Source of the DNA: Amycolatopsis iheyensis
GTDB taxonomy: Bacteria; Actinomycetota; Actinomycetes; Mycobacteriales; Pseudonocardiaceae
Direction of reading: 5' to 3'
Assembly: GCF_024703995.1 (NCBI RefSeq)
Contig: NZ_JAMXQV010000008.1
Span: 310,001 to 374,000 of the forward strand
DNA: 64,000 bases
The first letter of the stretch is position 1; each line of letters starts with the position of its first letter. The notes under the pieces were generated by a model. That model saw nothing but the letters and a program-made list of their open reading frames with translations, did no database searches and had not been told where the DNA came from. Shown piece by piece: positions 26,941 to 38,837 of this stretch. The position numbers were made by a program, and so were the translations under genes.

Positions 26941-27942
26941 CTATCGCGCCAGCAGTGAGCTGGCTTCTTGCGCGGCCGGGCCCTGGTCGGCGAGGTGCTG
27001 CAGGTTCGCCGGCAGCTCCTCTCCACGGTAACCCTTGGTCTGGGCGTAGAGGCGTCCCGCGCGGTACGACGACCGCACCAGCGGACCGGCCATGACACCG
27101 GCGAAGCCCATCGCCTCGGCCGCCTTCGAATGCTCGACGAACTCCTCCGGCTTCACCCACCGGTCCACCGGGTGGTGCCGCGGGGAGGGGCGCAGGTACT
27201 GCGTGATCGTCAGGATCTCGCAGCCCGCGTCGACCAGATCCTGCATCGCCGGCGCGACCTCCTCAGGCGTCTCGCCCATGCCCAGGATCAGGTTCGACTT
27301 CGTGACGAGCCCGAACTCACGCGCCTTGGTGATGACCTCGAGCGAACGCGCGTACCGGAAGCCGGGGCGGATCCGCTTGAAGATGCGCGGCACCGTCTCC
27401 ACATTGTGCGCCAACACCTCCGGCCGCGACCCGAACACCTCGGCCAGCTGCGCAGGGTCGGCGTTGAAGTCCGGGATCAACAGCTCAACACCCGTGCCGG
27501 GGTTGAGCGAGTGGATCTGCCGGACAGTCTCCGCGTACAGCCACGCGCCGCCATCCTCGAGGTCATCCCGGGCGACACCGGTGACCGTCGAGTACCGCAG
27601 ACCCATGGCCTGCACCGACTCCGCGACCTTCCGCGGCTCGGTGCGGTCCAGCTCGGCGGGCTTACCCGTGTCGATCTGACAGAAGTCGCACCGACGCGTG
27701 CACTGGTCACCACCGATCAAGAAGGTGGCCTCGCGGTCTTCCCAGCACTCGTAGATGTTGGGACAACCGGCCTCTTCACACACCGTGTGCAGACCCTCGC
27801 GACGCACGAGACCCTTGAGTTCGGTGAACTCCGGCCCCATCCGCACCCGCGTCTTGATCCACGGCGGCTTCTTCTCGATCGGCGTCTCACTGTTGCGGAC
27901 TTCCAGACGCAGCAGCTTCCGGCCTTCGGGCAGCGCGCTCAT
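26941..27942 (-). CDS. lipA: Lipoyl synthase
   Basis: A 333-residue radical SAM enzyme. The N-terminal auxiliary cluster motif [12 protein letters not shown] and the radical SAM motif CTRRCDFCQ are complete, and the C-terminal SSYRAG serine that ligates the auxiliary cluster is present ([11 protein letters not shown]). It inserts two sulfurs into protein-bound octanoate. ATG overlaps the glyA stop by four bases (ATGA), so it is part of the glycine-cleavage operon. No lipB is adjacent. GcvH, which must be lipoylated, is two genes upstream, so a dedicated supply is the likely purpose; whether it is the only lipA of the genome cannot be seen. Confidence 0.95.
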   Translation of the reverse strand: MSALPEGRKLLRLEVRNSETPIEKKPPWIKTRVRMGPEFTELKGLVRREGLHTVCEEAGCPNIYECWEDREATFLIGGDQCTRRCDFCQIDTGKPAELDRTEPRKVAESVQAMGLRYSTVTGVARDDLEDGGAWLYAETVRQIHSLNPGTGVELLIPDFNADPAQLAEVFGSRPEVLAHNVETVPRIFKRIRPGFRYARSLEVITKAREFGLVTKSNLILGMGETPEEVAPAMQDLVDAGCEILTITQYLRPSPRHHPVDRWVKPEEFVEHSKAAEAMGFAGVMAGPLVRSSYRAGRLYAQTKGYRGEELPANLQHLADQGPAAQEASSLLAR

Positions 27943-29213
27943 CGGGACAGGTCCGCGTACAACGGGTGCTTCGCGGCGAGAGCCTCGACGCGGTCACGCA
28001 GCTTCGAGCGGAGAGCGTCGTCGAAGTCCGGCTTGAGGGCCTCGGCGATGACGTCGGCGACCTCGGTGAAGTCCTCGGCCTGGAACCCTCGCGTAGCGAG
28101 CGCCGGGGTGCCGATCCGCAGGCCCGAGGTGATCATCGGCGGGCGCGGGTCGAACGGGACGGCGTTGCGGTTGACCGTGATGCCGACCTCGTGGAGACGG
28201 TCCTCGGCCTGCTGACCGTCCAGAGTGGACTGGACCAGGTCGACCAGCACCAGGTGGACGTCGGTGCCACCGGTCAGGACCCGCACGCCCGCAGAAGCGC
28301 AGTCGTCCTGGGACAAGCGCGAAGCCAGAATCCGCGAACCCTCCAGGGTGCGCTGCTGGCGCTCCTTGAACTCCTCGCTCGCGGCGATCTTCAGCGCGAC
28401 GGCCTTGGCCGCGATGACGTGCTCGAGGGGCCCGCCCTGCTGGCCGGGGAACACCGACGAGTTGATCTTCTTCGCCAGCTCCTCGCGGCAGAGGATGAGC
28501 CCGCCGCGCGGCCCGCCGAGGGTCTTGTGCGTGGTCGTCGTGACGATGTCGGCGTGCGGCACCGGCGACGGGTGCAGCCCGGTCGCGACCAGGCCGGCGA
28601 AGTGGGCCATGTCCACCATGAGCCGGGCGTCGACGAGGTCGGCGATGCGGCGGAACTCGGCGAAGTCCAGCTGACGCGGGTAGGCGGACCAGCCGGCGAT
28701 GATCAGCTTCGGCTGGTGCTCGACGGCCAGGCGCTCGATCTCGGCGAGGTCAACGATCCCGGTCTCTTTGTCGACGTGGTAGGCGACGACGTTGTAGAGC
28801 TTGCCCGAGAAGTTGATCTTCATCCCGTGCGTCAGGTGGCCGCCGTGCGCCAGGTCGAGGCCGAGGATCGTGTCGCCCGGCTTGAGCACGGCGAACATCG
28901 CGGCCGCGTTGGCCTGCGCGCCCGAGTGCGGCTGGACGTTGGCGTGCTCGGCGCCGAACAGGGCCTTCGCGCGGTCGATCGCGAGCTGCTCGACGACGTC
29001 GACGTGCTCGCAGCCGCCGTAGTAGCGCCGGCCCGGGTAGCCCTCGGCGTACTTGTTCGTCAGCACCGACCCCTGCGCCTCGAGCACGCCCACCGGCGCG
29101 AAGTTCTCGGAGGCGATCATCTCCAGGGTCGACTGCTGGCGGGTCAGCTCGTCCGCGACGGCGGCGGCGACCTCGGGGTCGACGTCGGCGAGGTGGGCGT
29201 CGAAAGTCGTCAT
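27939..29213 (-). CDS. glyA: Serine hydroxymethyltransferase
   Basis: A 424-residue PLP enzyme. It has [32 protein letters not shown], the PLP Lys in [15 protein letters not shown], and the tail [13 protein letters not shown]. It interconverts glycine plus methylene-tetrahydrofolate with serine; here it would use the methylene-THF made by the glycine cleavage system. The ATG at 29213 overlaps the gcvH stop by one base (TGATG). A housekeeping second copy elsewhere is likely but unseen. Confidence 0.95.
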   Translation of the reverse strand: MTTFDAHLADVDPEVAAAVADELTRQQSTLEMIASENFAPVGVLEAQGSVLTNKYAEGYPGRRYYGGCEHVDVVEQLAIDRAKALFGAEHANVQPHSGAQANAAAMFAVLKPGDTILGLDLAHGGHLTHGMKINFSGKLYNVVAYHVDKETGIVDLAEIERLAVEHQPKLIIAGWSAYPRQLDFAEFRRIADLVDARLMVDMAHFAGLVATGLHPSPVPHADIVTTTTHKTLGGPRGGLILCREELAKKINSSVFPGQQGGPLEHVIAAKAVALKIAASEEFKERQQRTLEGSRILASRLSQDDCASAGVRVLTGGTDVHLVLVDLVQSTLDGQQAEDRLHEVGITVNRNAVPFDPRPPMITSGLRIGTPALATRGFQAEDFTEVADVIAEALKPDFDDALRSKLRDRVEALAAKHPLYADLSR

Positions 29214-29590
29214 CAGTTCTCCTGGGTGAGCGCGGCGTACGCGGCGGCGTCGAGCAGGTCCGGCACGTCCCCGGTCAGACGCACCTTCAGGAGCCATCCT
29301 TCGGTGTACGGGTCGGAGTTGATGACCTCGGGGGTGTCCGATGTGGTGCCGTTCACCTCGACGACCTCGCCGGAGACCGGCGCGTACAGCTCGCTGACCG
29401 ACTTGGTCGACTCGACCTCGCCGAACACCTCGCCGGCGGTGATGGTGGCGCCCGCGTCGGGCAGCTGGACGAACACGATGTCACCGAGCGACTCGGCGGC
29501 GAAGGCGGTGATGCCCACGGTGGCGACGCCGTCCTCGACGGACAGCCACTCGTGTTCCTTGGTGTACTTCAGGTTCTCGGGGATGCTCAC
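29213..29590 (-). CDS. gcvH: Glycine cleavage system H protein
   Basis: A 125-residue lipoyl carrier. [20 protein letters not shown] at the start and the lipoylation loop [20 protein letters not shown], with the modified Lys in STKSV, are standard. It shuttles the aminomethyl group from GcvP to GcvT. ATG at 29590, 13 bases after gcvT. Confidence 0.96.
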   Translation of the reverse strand: MSIPENLKYTKEHEWLSVEDGVATVGITAFAAESLGDIVFVQLPDAGATITAGEVFGEVESTKSVSELYAPVSGEVVEVNGTTSDTPEVINSDPYTEGWLLKVRLTGDVPDLLDAAAYAALTQEN

Positions 29591-29603
29591 GGTTCACCAG
29601 TCC

Positions 29604-30695
29604 TTACGCGCGGGAGTAGAAGGGCAGGGCGACGACCTCGACGGGCTCGATCCTGCCCCGGATGTCGACGGACAGCTCGGTGCCGGGCTCGGCGTACGCC
29701 CGATCGACGTACGCCATGGCGATCGGGTAACCGAGCGTGGGCGACAGCGCGCCGCTGGTGACCTCGCCGATCTCCTTGCCGTCGGCCAGCAGCTGGTAAC
29801 CGTGGCGCGGGGCGCGGCGACCAGCGCCCTTGAGCCCCACCCGCACGCGCGGGACGTCCTGCTTGGACCACTCTTCGAGGGCCGCGCGGCCGACGAAGTC
29901 GCCCGGCTTCTCGAACTTGACCACCCGGCCGAGGCCCGCTTCGAACGGGCTCTGGTCGAGCGTGAGTTCGTTGCCGTACAACGGCATCCCGGCTTCGAGG
30001 CGCAGCGTGTCGCGGCAGGCGAGCCCGGCCGGGACCAGGCCGTGGCCCTCGCCGGCCTCGGTGAGGATGCGCCACACCGCGGGGGCCTCGTCGGCGTCGA
30101 CGAACAGCTCGAAGCCGTCCTCGCCGGTGTAGCCGGTGCGGGCGAGCAGGACGTCGTGGCCCTTCACGTTCGCCGGGACGCTGGCGTAGTACTTCAGCGC
30201 GTCGAGGTCGGCGTCGGTCACGGCGCCCAGGATCTCGACGGCCTTCGGGCCCTGGACGGCGATCAGCGCGGTGGTCTCGGACCGGTCGTCGACGACGGCG
30301 TCGAAGCCCGCGACCCGCTCGGCGAGGGCGTCGGCGACGACCTTCGCGTTGCCCGCGTTCGCGACGACCAGGTAGTGCTCGTCGGCCAGGCGGTAGACGA
30401 CGAGGTCGTCCAGGACACCGCCGGAAGCGTCGCAGATCATCGTGTACCGCGCCCGGCCCGGCTTGACCCCGGTCAGGTTGCCGACCAGCGCGAAGTCCAG
30501 GACGTCGGCCGCCTGCTTGCCGAGGACGTGGATTTCGGCCATGTGCGAGAGGTCGAAGAGCCCGGCCGCCTCGCGGACGGCCTTGTGCTCGGCCAGCTCA
30601 CTGGCGTAGCGGACCGGCATGGACCAGCCGGCGAAGTCGGTGAACAGCGCACCGAGTCCCTTGTGGACTCCGTGCAGGGAGGTCTCTTTCGACAC
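29604..30695 (-). CDS. gcvT: Glycine cleavage system T protein (aminomethyltransferase)
   Basis: A 363-residue folate enzyme with FTDFAGWSMPVRYASELAEH, LFDLSHMAEIHV, the folate-binding YTGEDGFELFVDADE and ACRDTLRLEAGMPLYGNEL. It releases ammonia from the aminomethyl-lipoyl arm and makes methylene-tetrahydrofolate. GTG at 30695 lies two bases after the gcvP stop. Confidence 0.95.
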   Translation of the reverse strand: MSKETSLHGVHKGLGALFTDFAGWSMPVRYASELAEHKAVREAAGLFDLSHMAEIHVLGKQAADVLDFALVGNLTGVKPGRARYTMICDASGGVLDDLVVYRLADEHYLVVANAGNAKVVADALAERVAGFDAVVDDRSETTALIAVQGPKAVEILGAVTDADLDALKYYASVPANVKGHDVLLARTGYTGEDGFELFVDADEAPAVWRILTEAGEGHGLVPAGLACRDTLRLEAGMPLYGNELTLDQSPFEAGLGRVVKFEKPGDFVGRAALEEWSKQDVPRVRVGLKGAGRRAPRHGYQLLADGKEIGEVTSGALSPTLGYPIAMAYVDRAYAEPGTELSVDIRGRIEPVEVVALPFYSRA

Positions 30696-30697
30696 TG

Positions 30698-33556
<2,859 letters not shown>

Positions 33557-33571
33557 CGGTGCGCTGGGAAC

Positions 33572-33750
33572 TCCCCCTCTGTCATGGCACCTGAGAGTTT
33601 CACCGCGTGTGAAGCGGCTTTCACCTTGGGTGAGGCGCGGGTGCGCCTGCTTTCCAGAGTGGCCTCGCCTGAAGCGGTAGCGGATACCTGAGAGATTCCG
33701 GGGAGTTTGCTCCTTCGGTGCCCCACTGAGTTCGTGAGGGCTCTCCCGCC
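33572..33750 (-). ncRNA. Tandem glycine riboswitch
   Basis: Read leftwards, two aptamer-like halves each carry the conserved CTCTCAGG (complement of 33687-33694 and of 33590-33597), the first after GGGGCACCGAAGGAGCAA and the second after CACCCAAGGTGAAAGC, with the terminal GACAGAGGG at about 33580. This is the signature of the cooperative two-aptamer glycine riboswitch. It ends about 20 bases before gcvP and should switch on the operon when glycine is abundant. Boundaries are approximate. The remaining bases to 33857 show only weak promoter-like sequence. Confidence 0.92.
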
Positions 33751-33857
33751 TCGGCTCGACGGCCCGATCTGCAGTTGTGGCGGTTACGGTACCTGCCGGG
33801 TTCCGGGTCCGTCCACCTCACCCGGCCAACACCACAGTGATCCTCGACCTCGCCCCC

Positions 33858-33944
33858 AGCGCCCCAATGTGGCCTTGGTTGCGTCTGACGCACCCAATGT
33901 GGCCTTCGGTGCGTCTGACGCACCGAAGGCCACATTGGGGCGCT
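33858..33944. repeat. Composite palindromic repeat, locus B (three cores)
   Basis: Starts AGCGCCCCAATGTGGC and ends GCCACATTGGGGCGCT. Two forward cores CCAATGTGG exactly 30 bp apart and one reverse core CCACATTGG; the last two form a near-perfect hairpin around GGTGCGTCTGACGCACC. The right end runs into the TAG stop codon (33943-33945) of the XRE gene on the - strand. Confidence 0.9.
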
Positions 33945-35232
33945 AGGTCCCGGCGGCCCGGCGGACCACCTGGCCGGCCAGCGCGGGCGGCCGGCGGACC
34001 CGGCCCGAGGGCAGGACCAGGCGCTTGAGCGGCCCACCCAGCGGCACCGGCGGGTGCCCGGCGCCGAGCAGCACCTGCTCCACGATCTGCTCGGCGTGCC
34101 ACGCCACCGCGTCGTTGAGCCGGTCCAGGGACGGCCGGTCGCCGTCGAAGACGTCCTCGTCGGCCAGCGTCACCTCGAAGTACGCGCAGCCCGGCGGGAC
34201 CGCGATCGCCGCCTCGATCGCGCGGGCGCCGTCGAGCGGGTCGGCGAACCCCGCCTCGAGCAGCGCCGACCGGTAGATCCGAGCCGCTCGCGCCCGCATC
34301 CGCGGCCCGTAGCGGACGACGACCGGGAGGCGTCCGGTCAGGTCCGGCACGGCGAGGCCGTGCAGCAGCATGATCGGCGGCACCGAGTGCACCAGCCGCG
34401 GCGCGGGTTCGGCCAGCTCGCGCGCGGTGATCCGGACGCGGTCGGCCATGGCGTCCGGGAGGCCGAAGTAGCGGAAGTCGACGTTGCCGAACCCGAGCCC
34501 GTCGGCGACCAGCGACGCCAGCAGCTCGCCGTACCCCCAGATCGGCGACAGCACGACGACGGGCGGCGCGGCCACGACCGCCGACGGCGACGGCGGTCGC
34601 GTGGCCTCCTGTTCGGGCACCTGGATGACCAGCCGCGGCGGCTCGTGCCAGTCGTGCACTTCGGCGACCCGCCAGTAGAGCCCGAGCGGCCGCCACAGCT
34701 CACCGAGGACGTCGTGCTCGAGGACCCGCCGCGCCTCGGCGTCGTCGTAGGGGAAGTCCGGCGGCGGCACGACCCCGACGTAGTGGTGGTAGGTGACGCG
34801 GACCTCGTCGCCGCGGGTGGCGGAGCGGATCCGCATCTCCCAGTCGATCGGCGACGCGGCGATGGCGTTGGCGACCTGGGTGCCGGGCGAGGAGTAGACG
34901 AGCGCGGTGGCCTGCCGCAGGAACTGCCCGGCCTGGTCGATGCCTTCCCGCAGCGCCTTCGCGGCGTGCGCGACGTGCACCGGGCTGGCCAGGGAGTCGG
35001 GCAGGACACCGGCGACGCGCAGCAGCTCGGCCTCGCTCAGGCCGGTGACCTCGGCGAGCTGGGCCCAGTGGTCGAAGACCGTCACCTTCGGCGCGTGGCG
35101 GTGCTCGATCCAGCTGCGCAGGGTGGACGTCGGAACGCCGATGCGTCTCGCGGCCTCGTCGAGGGAGAGGCCTTTCGCGCGGATGCCCGTCCGGACCGCT
35201 TCCGCCCACTCGTCGGCGCGCCAGTGCGTCAC
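33943..35232 (-). CDS. XRE-type helix-turn-helix regulator with a long C-terminal domain
   Basis: A 429-residue protein. Residues 10-65 are an XRE/Cro HTH (GLSLDEAARRIGVPTSTLRS then WIEHRHAPKVTVFDHWAQLA). The next 360 residues are not a domain I can name: a helical part (AAKALREGIDQAGQFLRQAT), then alpha/beta segments (VVVLSPIWGYGELLASLVAD, LPVVVRYGPRMRARAARIYR, AEQIVEQVLLGAG). Such composite XRE proteins are frequent in actinomycetes as developmental or metabolite regulators. GTG at 35232 has TAGCTT six bases upstream, a -10-like box, so the transcript may be leaderless. The gene ends on the repeat at locus B. Confidence 0.8.
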   Translation of the reverse strand: MTHWRADEWAEAVRTGIRAKGLSLDEAARRIGVPTSTLRSWIEHRHAPKVTVFDHWAQLAEVTGLSEAELLRVAGVLPDSLASPVHVAHAAKALREGIDQAGQFLRQATALVYSSPGTQVANAIAASPIDWEMRIRSATRGDEVRVTYHHYVGVVPPPDFPYDDAEARRVLEHDVLGELWRPLGLYWRVAEVHDWHEPPRLVIQVPEQEATRPPSPSAVVAAPPVVVLSPIWGYGELLASLVADGLGFGNVDFRYFGLPDAMADRVRITARELAEPAPRLVHSVPPIMLLHGLAVPDLTGRLPVVVRYGPRMRARAARIYRSALLEAGFADPLDGARAIEAAIAVPPGCAYFEVTLADEDVFDGDRPSLDRLNDAVAWHAEQIVEQVLLGAGHPPVPLGGPLKRLVLPSGRVRRPPALAGQVVRRAAGT

Positions 35233-35345
35233 CTCACAAAGCTAACGCAGCGCCGGCTCCAGTTGGCGCGTAACGATCGAGCTGCGCACGCAACAGCGGC
35301 CTCCGGTAGGGCGACACCAGTCCCATCCGCGAGAGGAGGCCGGCA

Positions 35346-35726
35346 ATGACGGCAGAACCCCAGCACAGCCGACGACGATTCGTGGTCGGCGCGATCGCGC
35401 TCGTCGGCGTGGCCGCGCTGGTCGTCGTGGCCGTGGTGATCGCGCTCGCGGTGGACCGGAGCTCCGGGCCCAGCAGGGCCGAGCCGGACTACGAGGCGGT
35501 GGTCCGCGACACGGTGTCGATCATCTTCCCCGGCAGCGTCGCGTCGCCCGAGCAGGTACATGAGCTCTTGCCCAGCTCGAAGCGGTCCACTGACGTCGCC
35601 TGCGACAACCTCGCCCGAATGTCGCGAAGCGAGGTTGTCGGGTACACCACCCTGTCGGTAGGCGACCGGGCGAAGGCCGACATGCTGGTCGCGTCCATGG
35701 AGCGCAACGTGTGCTCACGCCGGTAG
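35346..35726 (+). CDS. Small membrane-anchored hypothetical protein
   Basis: A 126-residue protein: basic N-terminus SRRRF, one TM helix VVGAIALVGVAALVVVAVVIALAV (about 13-36), then a 90-residue domain outside the membrane with two Cys (VACDNLARM and RNVCSRR) that could pair. ATG at 35346 follows GAGAGGAGG. No family recognised. Divergent from the XRE gene, so it may be under its control. Confidence 0.75.
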   Translation: MTAEPQHSRRRFVVGAIALVGVAALVVVAVVIALAVDRSSGPSRAEPDYEAVVRDTVSIIFPGSVASPEQVHELLPSSKRSTDVACDNLARMSRSEVVGYTTLSVGDRAKADMLVASMERNVCSRR

Positions 35727-35730
35727 TTCC

Positions 35731-35763
35731 GCGCGAAGCTAACGAAACCCGCTAGCTTTGCGC
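35731..35763. promoter_or_regulatory. Candidate operator/promoter with AAGCTAAC-type dyad
   Basis: GCGCGAAGCTA and TAGCTTTGCGC form an 11-bp inverted repeat with one mismatch and an 11-base spacer, upstream of the 65-residue gene. The half-site AAAGCTAACG recurs at 35238-35247 directly before the XRE gene's GTG. A shared XRE operator is plausible. TAGCTT (35753-35758) may be the -10 box. Confidence 0.4.
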
Positions 35764-35801
35764 AGGGACGAATCGCCCACCCGGCATCGACGCTGGTCAC
35801 C

Positions 35802-35999
35802 ATGACCACCACCATCATCGCCCTGACCCTGATCGTCGGCGTGCTGACCTTCGCCGCCGGCGCGTTTCTCGCCTCCGAGATCGCCACCCGGATCCTCAAG
35901 CGGCGGGAAAAAGAGATCACCGAAGAACGCAAGAAGCTCAACGCCGCCTGGAACTACCTTCGCGAGGTCTACGGCGTCAAGAAACCCACGCGCCGCTAG
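35802..35999 (+). CDS. Small single-pass membrane protein
   Basis: A 65-residue protein: TM helix IIALTLIVGVLTFAAGAFLA from residue 5, then a charged coiled-coil-like tail (RILKRREKEITEERKKLNAA) facing the cytoplasm, ending KKPTRR. The length and Lys/Glu helix resemble small scaffold-type membrane peptides. ATG at 35802; no strong ribosome site. Tail overlaps the SDR gene end by four bases. Function unknown. Confidence 0.7.
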   Translation: MTTTIIALTLIVGVLTFAAGAFLASEIATRILKRREKEITEERKKLNAAWNYLREVYGVKKPTRR

Positions 36000-36763
36000 A
36001 TCGGGGTGACGTACGCGCCCGAAATCCCGCCGTCGACCAGGAACTGGGACGCCGTGATGAAGCTGGCGTCGTCGCTGGCCAGGAACGCCACCGCCGCCGC
36101 GATCTCCTCCGGCTCCGCGAACCGGCCCACCGGCACGTGCACCAGGCGCCGTGCCGCGCGTTCCGGGTCCTTCGCGAACAGCTCCTTGAGCAGCGGCGTG
36201 TTCACCGGGCCCGGGCACAGCGCGTTGACGCGGATGTTCTCCCGCGCGAACTGCACCCCCAGCTCCCGGCTCATCGCCAGCACGCCGCCCTTGGACGCGG
36301 TGTACGAGATCTGCGACGTCGCCGCGCCCATCACCGCCACGAACGACGCCGTGTTGATGATCGACCCGCGGCCCTGGCGCTGCATGTGCGGCAACACGGC
36401 CTTGCAGCAGTGGTACACCGACGTCAGGTTGACCCGCTGCACCCGCTCCCACGCCTCGATGCCGGTGGTCAGGATCGAGTCGTCCTCCGGCGGGGAGATG
36501 CCCGCGTTGTTGAACGCCACGTCCACCGAGCCGAACTGCTCGACCGTGCTGTGGAACAGGTTCTCGACCTGCTCGGCGTCGGTGACGTCGGTCTGGATGA
36601 ACGCGCCGCCGACCTCGTCGGCCGCGGCCTTGCCCGAGTCCGGCGTCAGGTCCCCGATGACGACCTTCGCGCCCTCGCTCGCCAGCCGCCGGGCCGAGGC
36701 GAGCCCGATGCCGCTCGCGCCGCCGGTGATCACCGCGACGCGGCCTTCGAAACGCTGGACCAT
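35996..36763 (-). CDS. SDR family oxidoreductase (amine-degradation operon)
   Basis: A 255-residue classical [38 protein letters not shown], Ser in NTASFVAVMG, YTASKGGVLAMSREL and ALCPGPVNTPLLKELF. ATG at 36763 overlaps the aldehyde dehydrogenase stop by one base (TAATG). It is the last gene of a GS-like, amidotransferase, ALDH, SDR operon. A classical Puu pathway uses an FAD oxidase where no gene is present here, so this SDR may oxidise an alcohol intermediate, for example of a glutamylated amino-alcohol; that is inference. Confidence 0.85.
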   Translation of the reverse strand: MVQRFEGRVAVITGGASGIGLASARRLASEGAKVVIGDLTPDSGKAAADEVGGAFIQTDVTDAEQVENLFHSTVEQFGSVDVAFNNAGISPPEDDSILTTGIEAWERVQRVNLTSVYHCCKAVLPHMQRQGRGSIINTASFVAVMGAATSQISYTASKGGVLAMSRELGVQFARENIRVNALCPGPVNTPLLKELFAKDPERAARRLVHVPVGRFAEPEEIAAAVAFLASDDASFITASQFLVDGGISGAYVTPI

Positions 36764-38130
36764 TACTCCTCCGTGCTCAGAAAGACGTTCTTGGTTTCGG
36801 TGAACGCCGCCGCGGCGTCGGGGCCCAGCTCGCGGCCGAGGCCCGACTGCTTGAACCCGCCGAACGGCGTCCAGTAGCGCACCGAAGAGTGCGAGTTCAC
36901 CGACAGGTTGCCGGCTTCGACACCGCGCGCGACGCGGAACGCGCGGCCGGCGTCGCGGGTCCAGATCGACCCCGACAGGCCGTACTCGGTCGCGTTGGCC
37001 ATCCGGATCGCGTCGGCCTCCTCCGCGAACGGCACGACCGCGACGACCGGGCCGAACACCTCCTCCGCCACGGCGGGGTGGCGCAGGTCGGGCGGGGTGA
37101 GGACGGTCGGCGGGAACCAGTAGCCGGGGCCGGTCGGCGCGCTGCCGCGGAACGCGACCGACGCGTCGTCCGGCACGTAGGAGGCCACCTTTTCCCGGTG
37201 CGAAGCCGAAATCAGCGGGCCCATCTCGGTCTTTTCGTCGCCGGGATCCCCGACGACGACGCCGTGTACCGCCGGCTCCAGCAGTTCCATGAACCGGTCG
37301 TACGCGCTGGCCTGCACCAGGATCAGCGACCGTGCGCAGCAGTCCTGGCCCGCGTTGTCGAAGACGCCGTAGGGCGCGGTCGCGGCGGCCTTCTCCAGGT
37401 CGGAGTCGGCGAAGACGATGTTCGCGTTCTTGCCGCCCAGCTCCAGCGTCACGCGCTTCACCTGCGCCGAGCAGCCCGCCATGATCTGCTTGCCGACCTC
37501 GGTGGAACCGGTGAAGACGACCTTGCGGACGCCCGGGTGGTCGACGAACCGCTGCCCGACCACGGATCCCTTGCCGGGCAGCACCTGGAAGACATCGTCG
37601 GGGATGCCCGCCTCGCGCGCCAGCTCGCCCAGCCGGATCGCCGTCAGCGGCGTCAGCTCGGCGGGCTTGAGGACGACGGTGTTGCCGGCGGCGAGCGCCG
37701 GCGCGAAGCCCCAGCCCGCGATCGGCATCGGGAAGTTCCACGGCACGATCACGCCGACCACGCCCAGGGGCTCCTGGAACGTGACGTTGACGCCACCCGG
37801 CACCGGGATCTGCTTGCCGATCAGGCGTTCCGGGGCCGCGGAGTAGTAGTTGAGGACGTCGCGGACGTTGCCGGCCTCCCAGCGGGCGTTGCCGATCGTG
37901 TGCCCGGAGTTCTCGACCTCGAGCCGGGCGAGGTTCTCGATGTCGGCCTCGACGGCGTCGGCGAAGCGGCGCAGCAGCCGCGCACGGTCGCCGGGGGTGA
38001 CCTCGCGCCACGCCGGGAATGCCGCCTGCGCGCGGGCGATCGCCGCGTCGGTCTCCTCGGCGCTGGTCAGCGGGACGGTCCGCACCACCTCCTCGGTGGC
38101 CGGGTTCAAGACGTCGAAACTGCTGGTCAT
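36763..38130 (-). CDS. Aldehyde dehydrogenase family protein
   Basis: A 455-residue NAD(P)-dependent ALDH, slightly short for the family. Key blocks: VIVPWNFPMPIAGWGFAPAL, VVFTGSTEVGKQIMAG, the general-base Glu in RVTLELGGKNANIVF, nucleophile Cys in NAGQDCCARSLIL, and EEVFGPVVAVVPF. ATG at 38130 overlaps the amidotransferase stop (ATGA). In context it should oxidise a gamma-glutamyl-aminoaldehyde to the acid, as PuuC does. Confidence 0.9.
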   Translation of the reverse strand: MTSSFDVLNPATEEVVRTVPLTSAEETDAAIARAQAAFPAWREVTPGDRARLLRRFADAVEADIENLARLEVENSGHTIGNARWEAGNVRDVLNYYSAAPERLIGKQIPVPGGVNVTFQEPLGVVGVIVPWNFPMPIAGWGFAPALAAGNTVVLKPAELTPLTAIRLGELAREAGIPDDVFQVLPGKGSVVGQRFVDHPGVRKVVFTGSTEVGKQIMAGCSAQVKRVTLELGGKNANIVFADSDLEKAAATAPYGVFDNAGQDCCARSLILVQASAYDRFMELLEPAVHGVVVGDPGDEKTEMGPLISASHREKVASYVPDDASVAFRGSAPTGPGYWFPPTVLTPPDLRHPAVAEEVFGPVVAVVPFAEEADAIRMANATEYGLSGSIWTRDAGRAFRVARGVEAGNLSVNSHSSVRYWTPFGGFKQSGLGRELGPDAAAAFTETKNVFLSTEE

Positions 38131-38837
38131 GCCCTCTCCTTGCTCGCGTCGACCAGGGCTGTGAACAGCCGGATGTCGTCGCTGTCCTGCTCGGGGTGCC
38201 ACTGGACGCCCAGGGCGAACTCACCCGGGATCTCGGCGGCTTCGATCGTGCCGTCGGCGGCCCAGCCGACCGCTTCCAGGCCGGTCCCGAGCCGGTCGAT
38301 GGCCTGGTGGTGGTAGCACAGCGTCTTGGTCTCGGTGCCCAGGATCGCGGCGGCCCGGCTGCCTTCGGCCAGCGTGACGGTGCCCCGGCCGAACGTCGCC
38401 GGCGCGGGCTGGTGCTCGGTGGTGTCCGCGCTTTCCGGCAGGTGCTGGGTGAGCGTGCCGCCGAGGGCGACGCTCATCACCTGCAGCCCGCGGCACACGC
38501 CGAGCACCGGCTTGCCTGCCTCGCGCGCGGCGTCGAACAGGCCGAACTCGAACGCGTCCCGGTCGGGCCGGGTGTAGGTCGTGGCGTGCGGCTCCTGGCC
38601 GTAGCGCGCCGGGTCGACGTCGGCCCCACCGGTGAGCACCAGCCCGTCCACAGTGGACACCAAACGCTCGTAGGCGTCCGACACCGGCGGCAGCAGCACG
38701 GGGATGCCGCCCGCCGCGACCACGCAGTCGACGTAGAACCGGTGCAGCAGCACGGCTTCGGTCTCCCAGACCCCGAACTTCGCGGGTTCCAGGTAGCTGG
38801 TGAGACCGATGACCGGCCTAAAGTCGCTCGAAGCCAC
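38127..38837 (-). CDS. Gamma-glutamyl-gamma-aminobutyrate hydrolase family (class I glutamine amidotransferase)
   Basis: A 236-residue PuuD-type hydrolase. The nucleophile is in PVLGVCRGLQVMSVALGG, and the His-Glu pair in LGVQWHPEQD; GLVLTGGADVDPARYG is typical of the family. It removes the glutamyl group after oxidation of a glutamylated amine. GTG at 38837 overlaps the GS-like gene by 20 bases, a strong sign of coupled translation. Confidence 0.9.
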   Translation of the reverse strand: MASSDFRPVIGLTSYLEPAKFGVWETEAVLLHRFYVDCVVAAGGIPVLLPPVSDAYERLVSTVDGLVLTGGADVDPARYGQEPHATTYTRPDRDAFEFGLFDAAREAGKPVLGVCRGLQVMSVALGGTLTQHLPESADTTEHQPAPATFGRGTVTLAEGSRAAAILGTETKTLCYHHQAIDRLGTGLEAVGWAADGTIEAAEIPGEFALGVQWHPEQDSDDIRLFTALVDASKERA

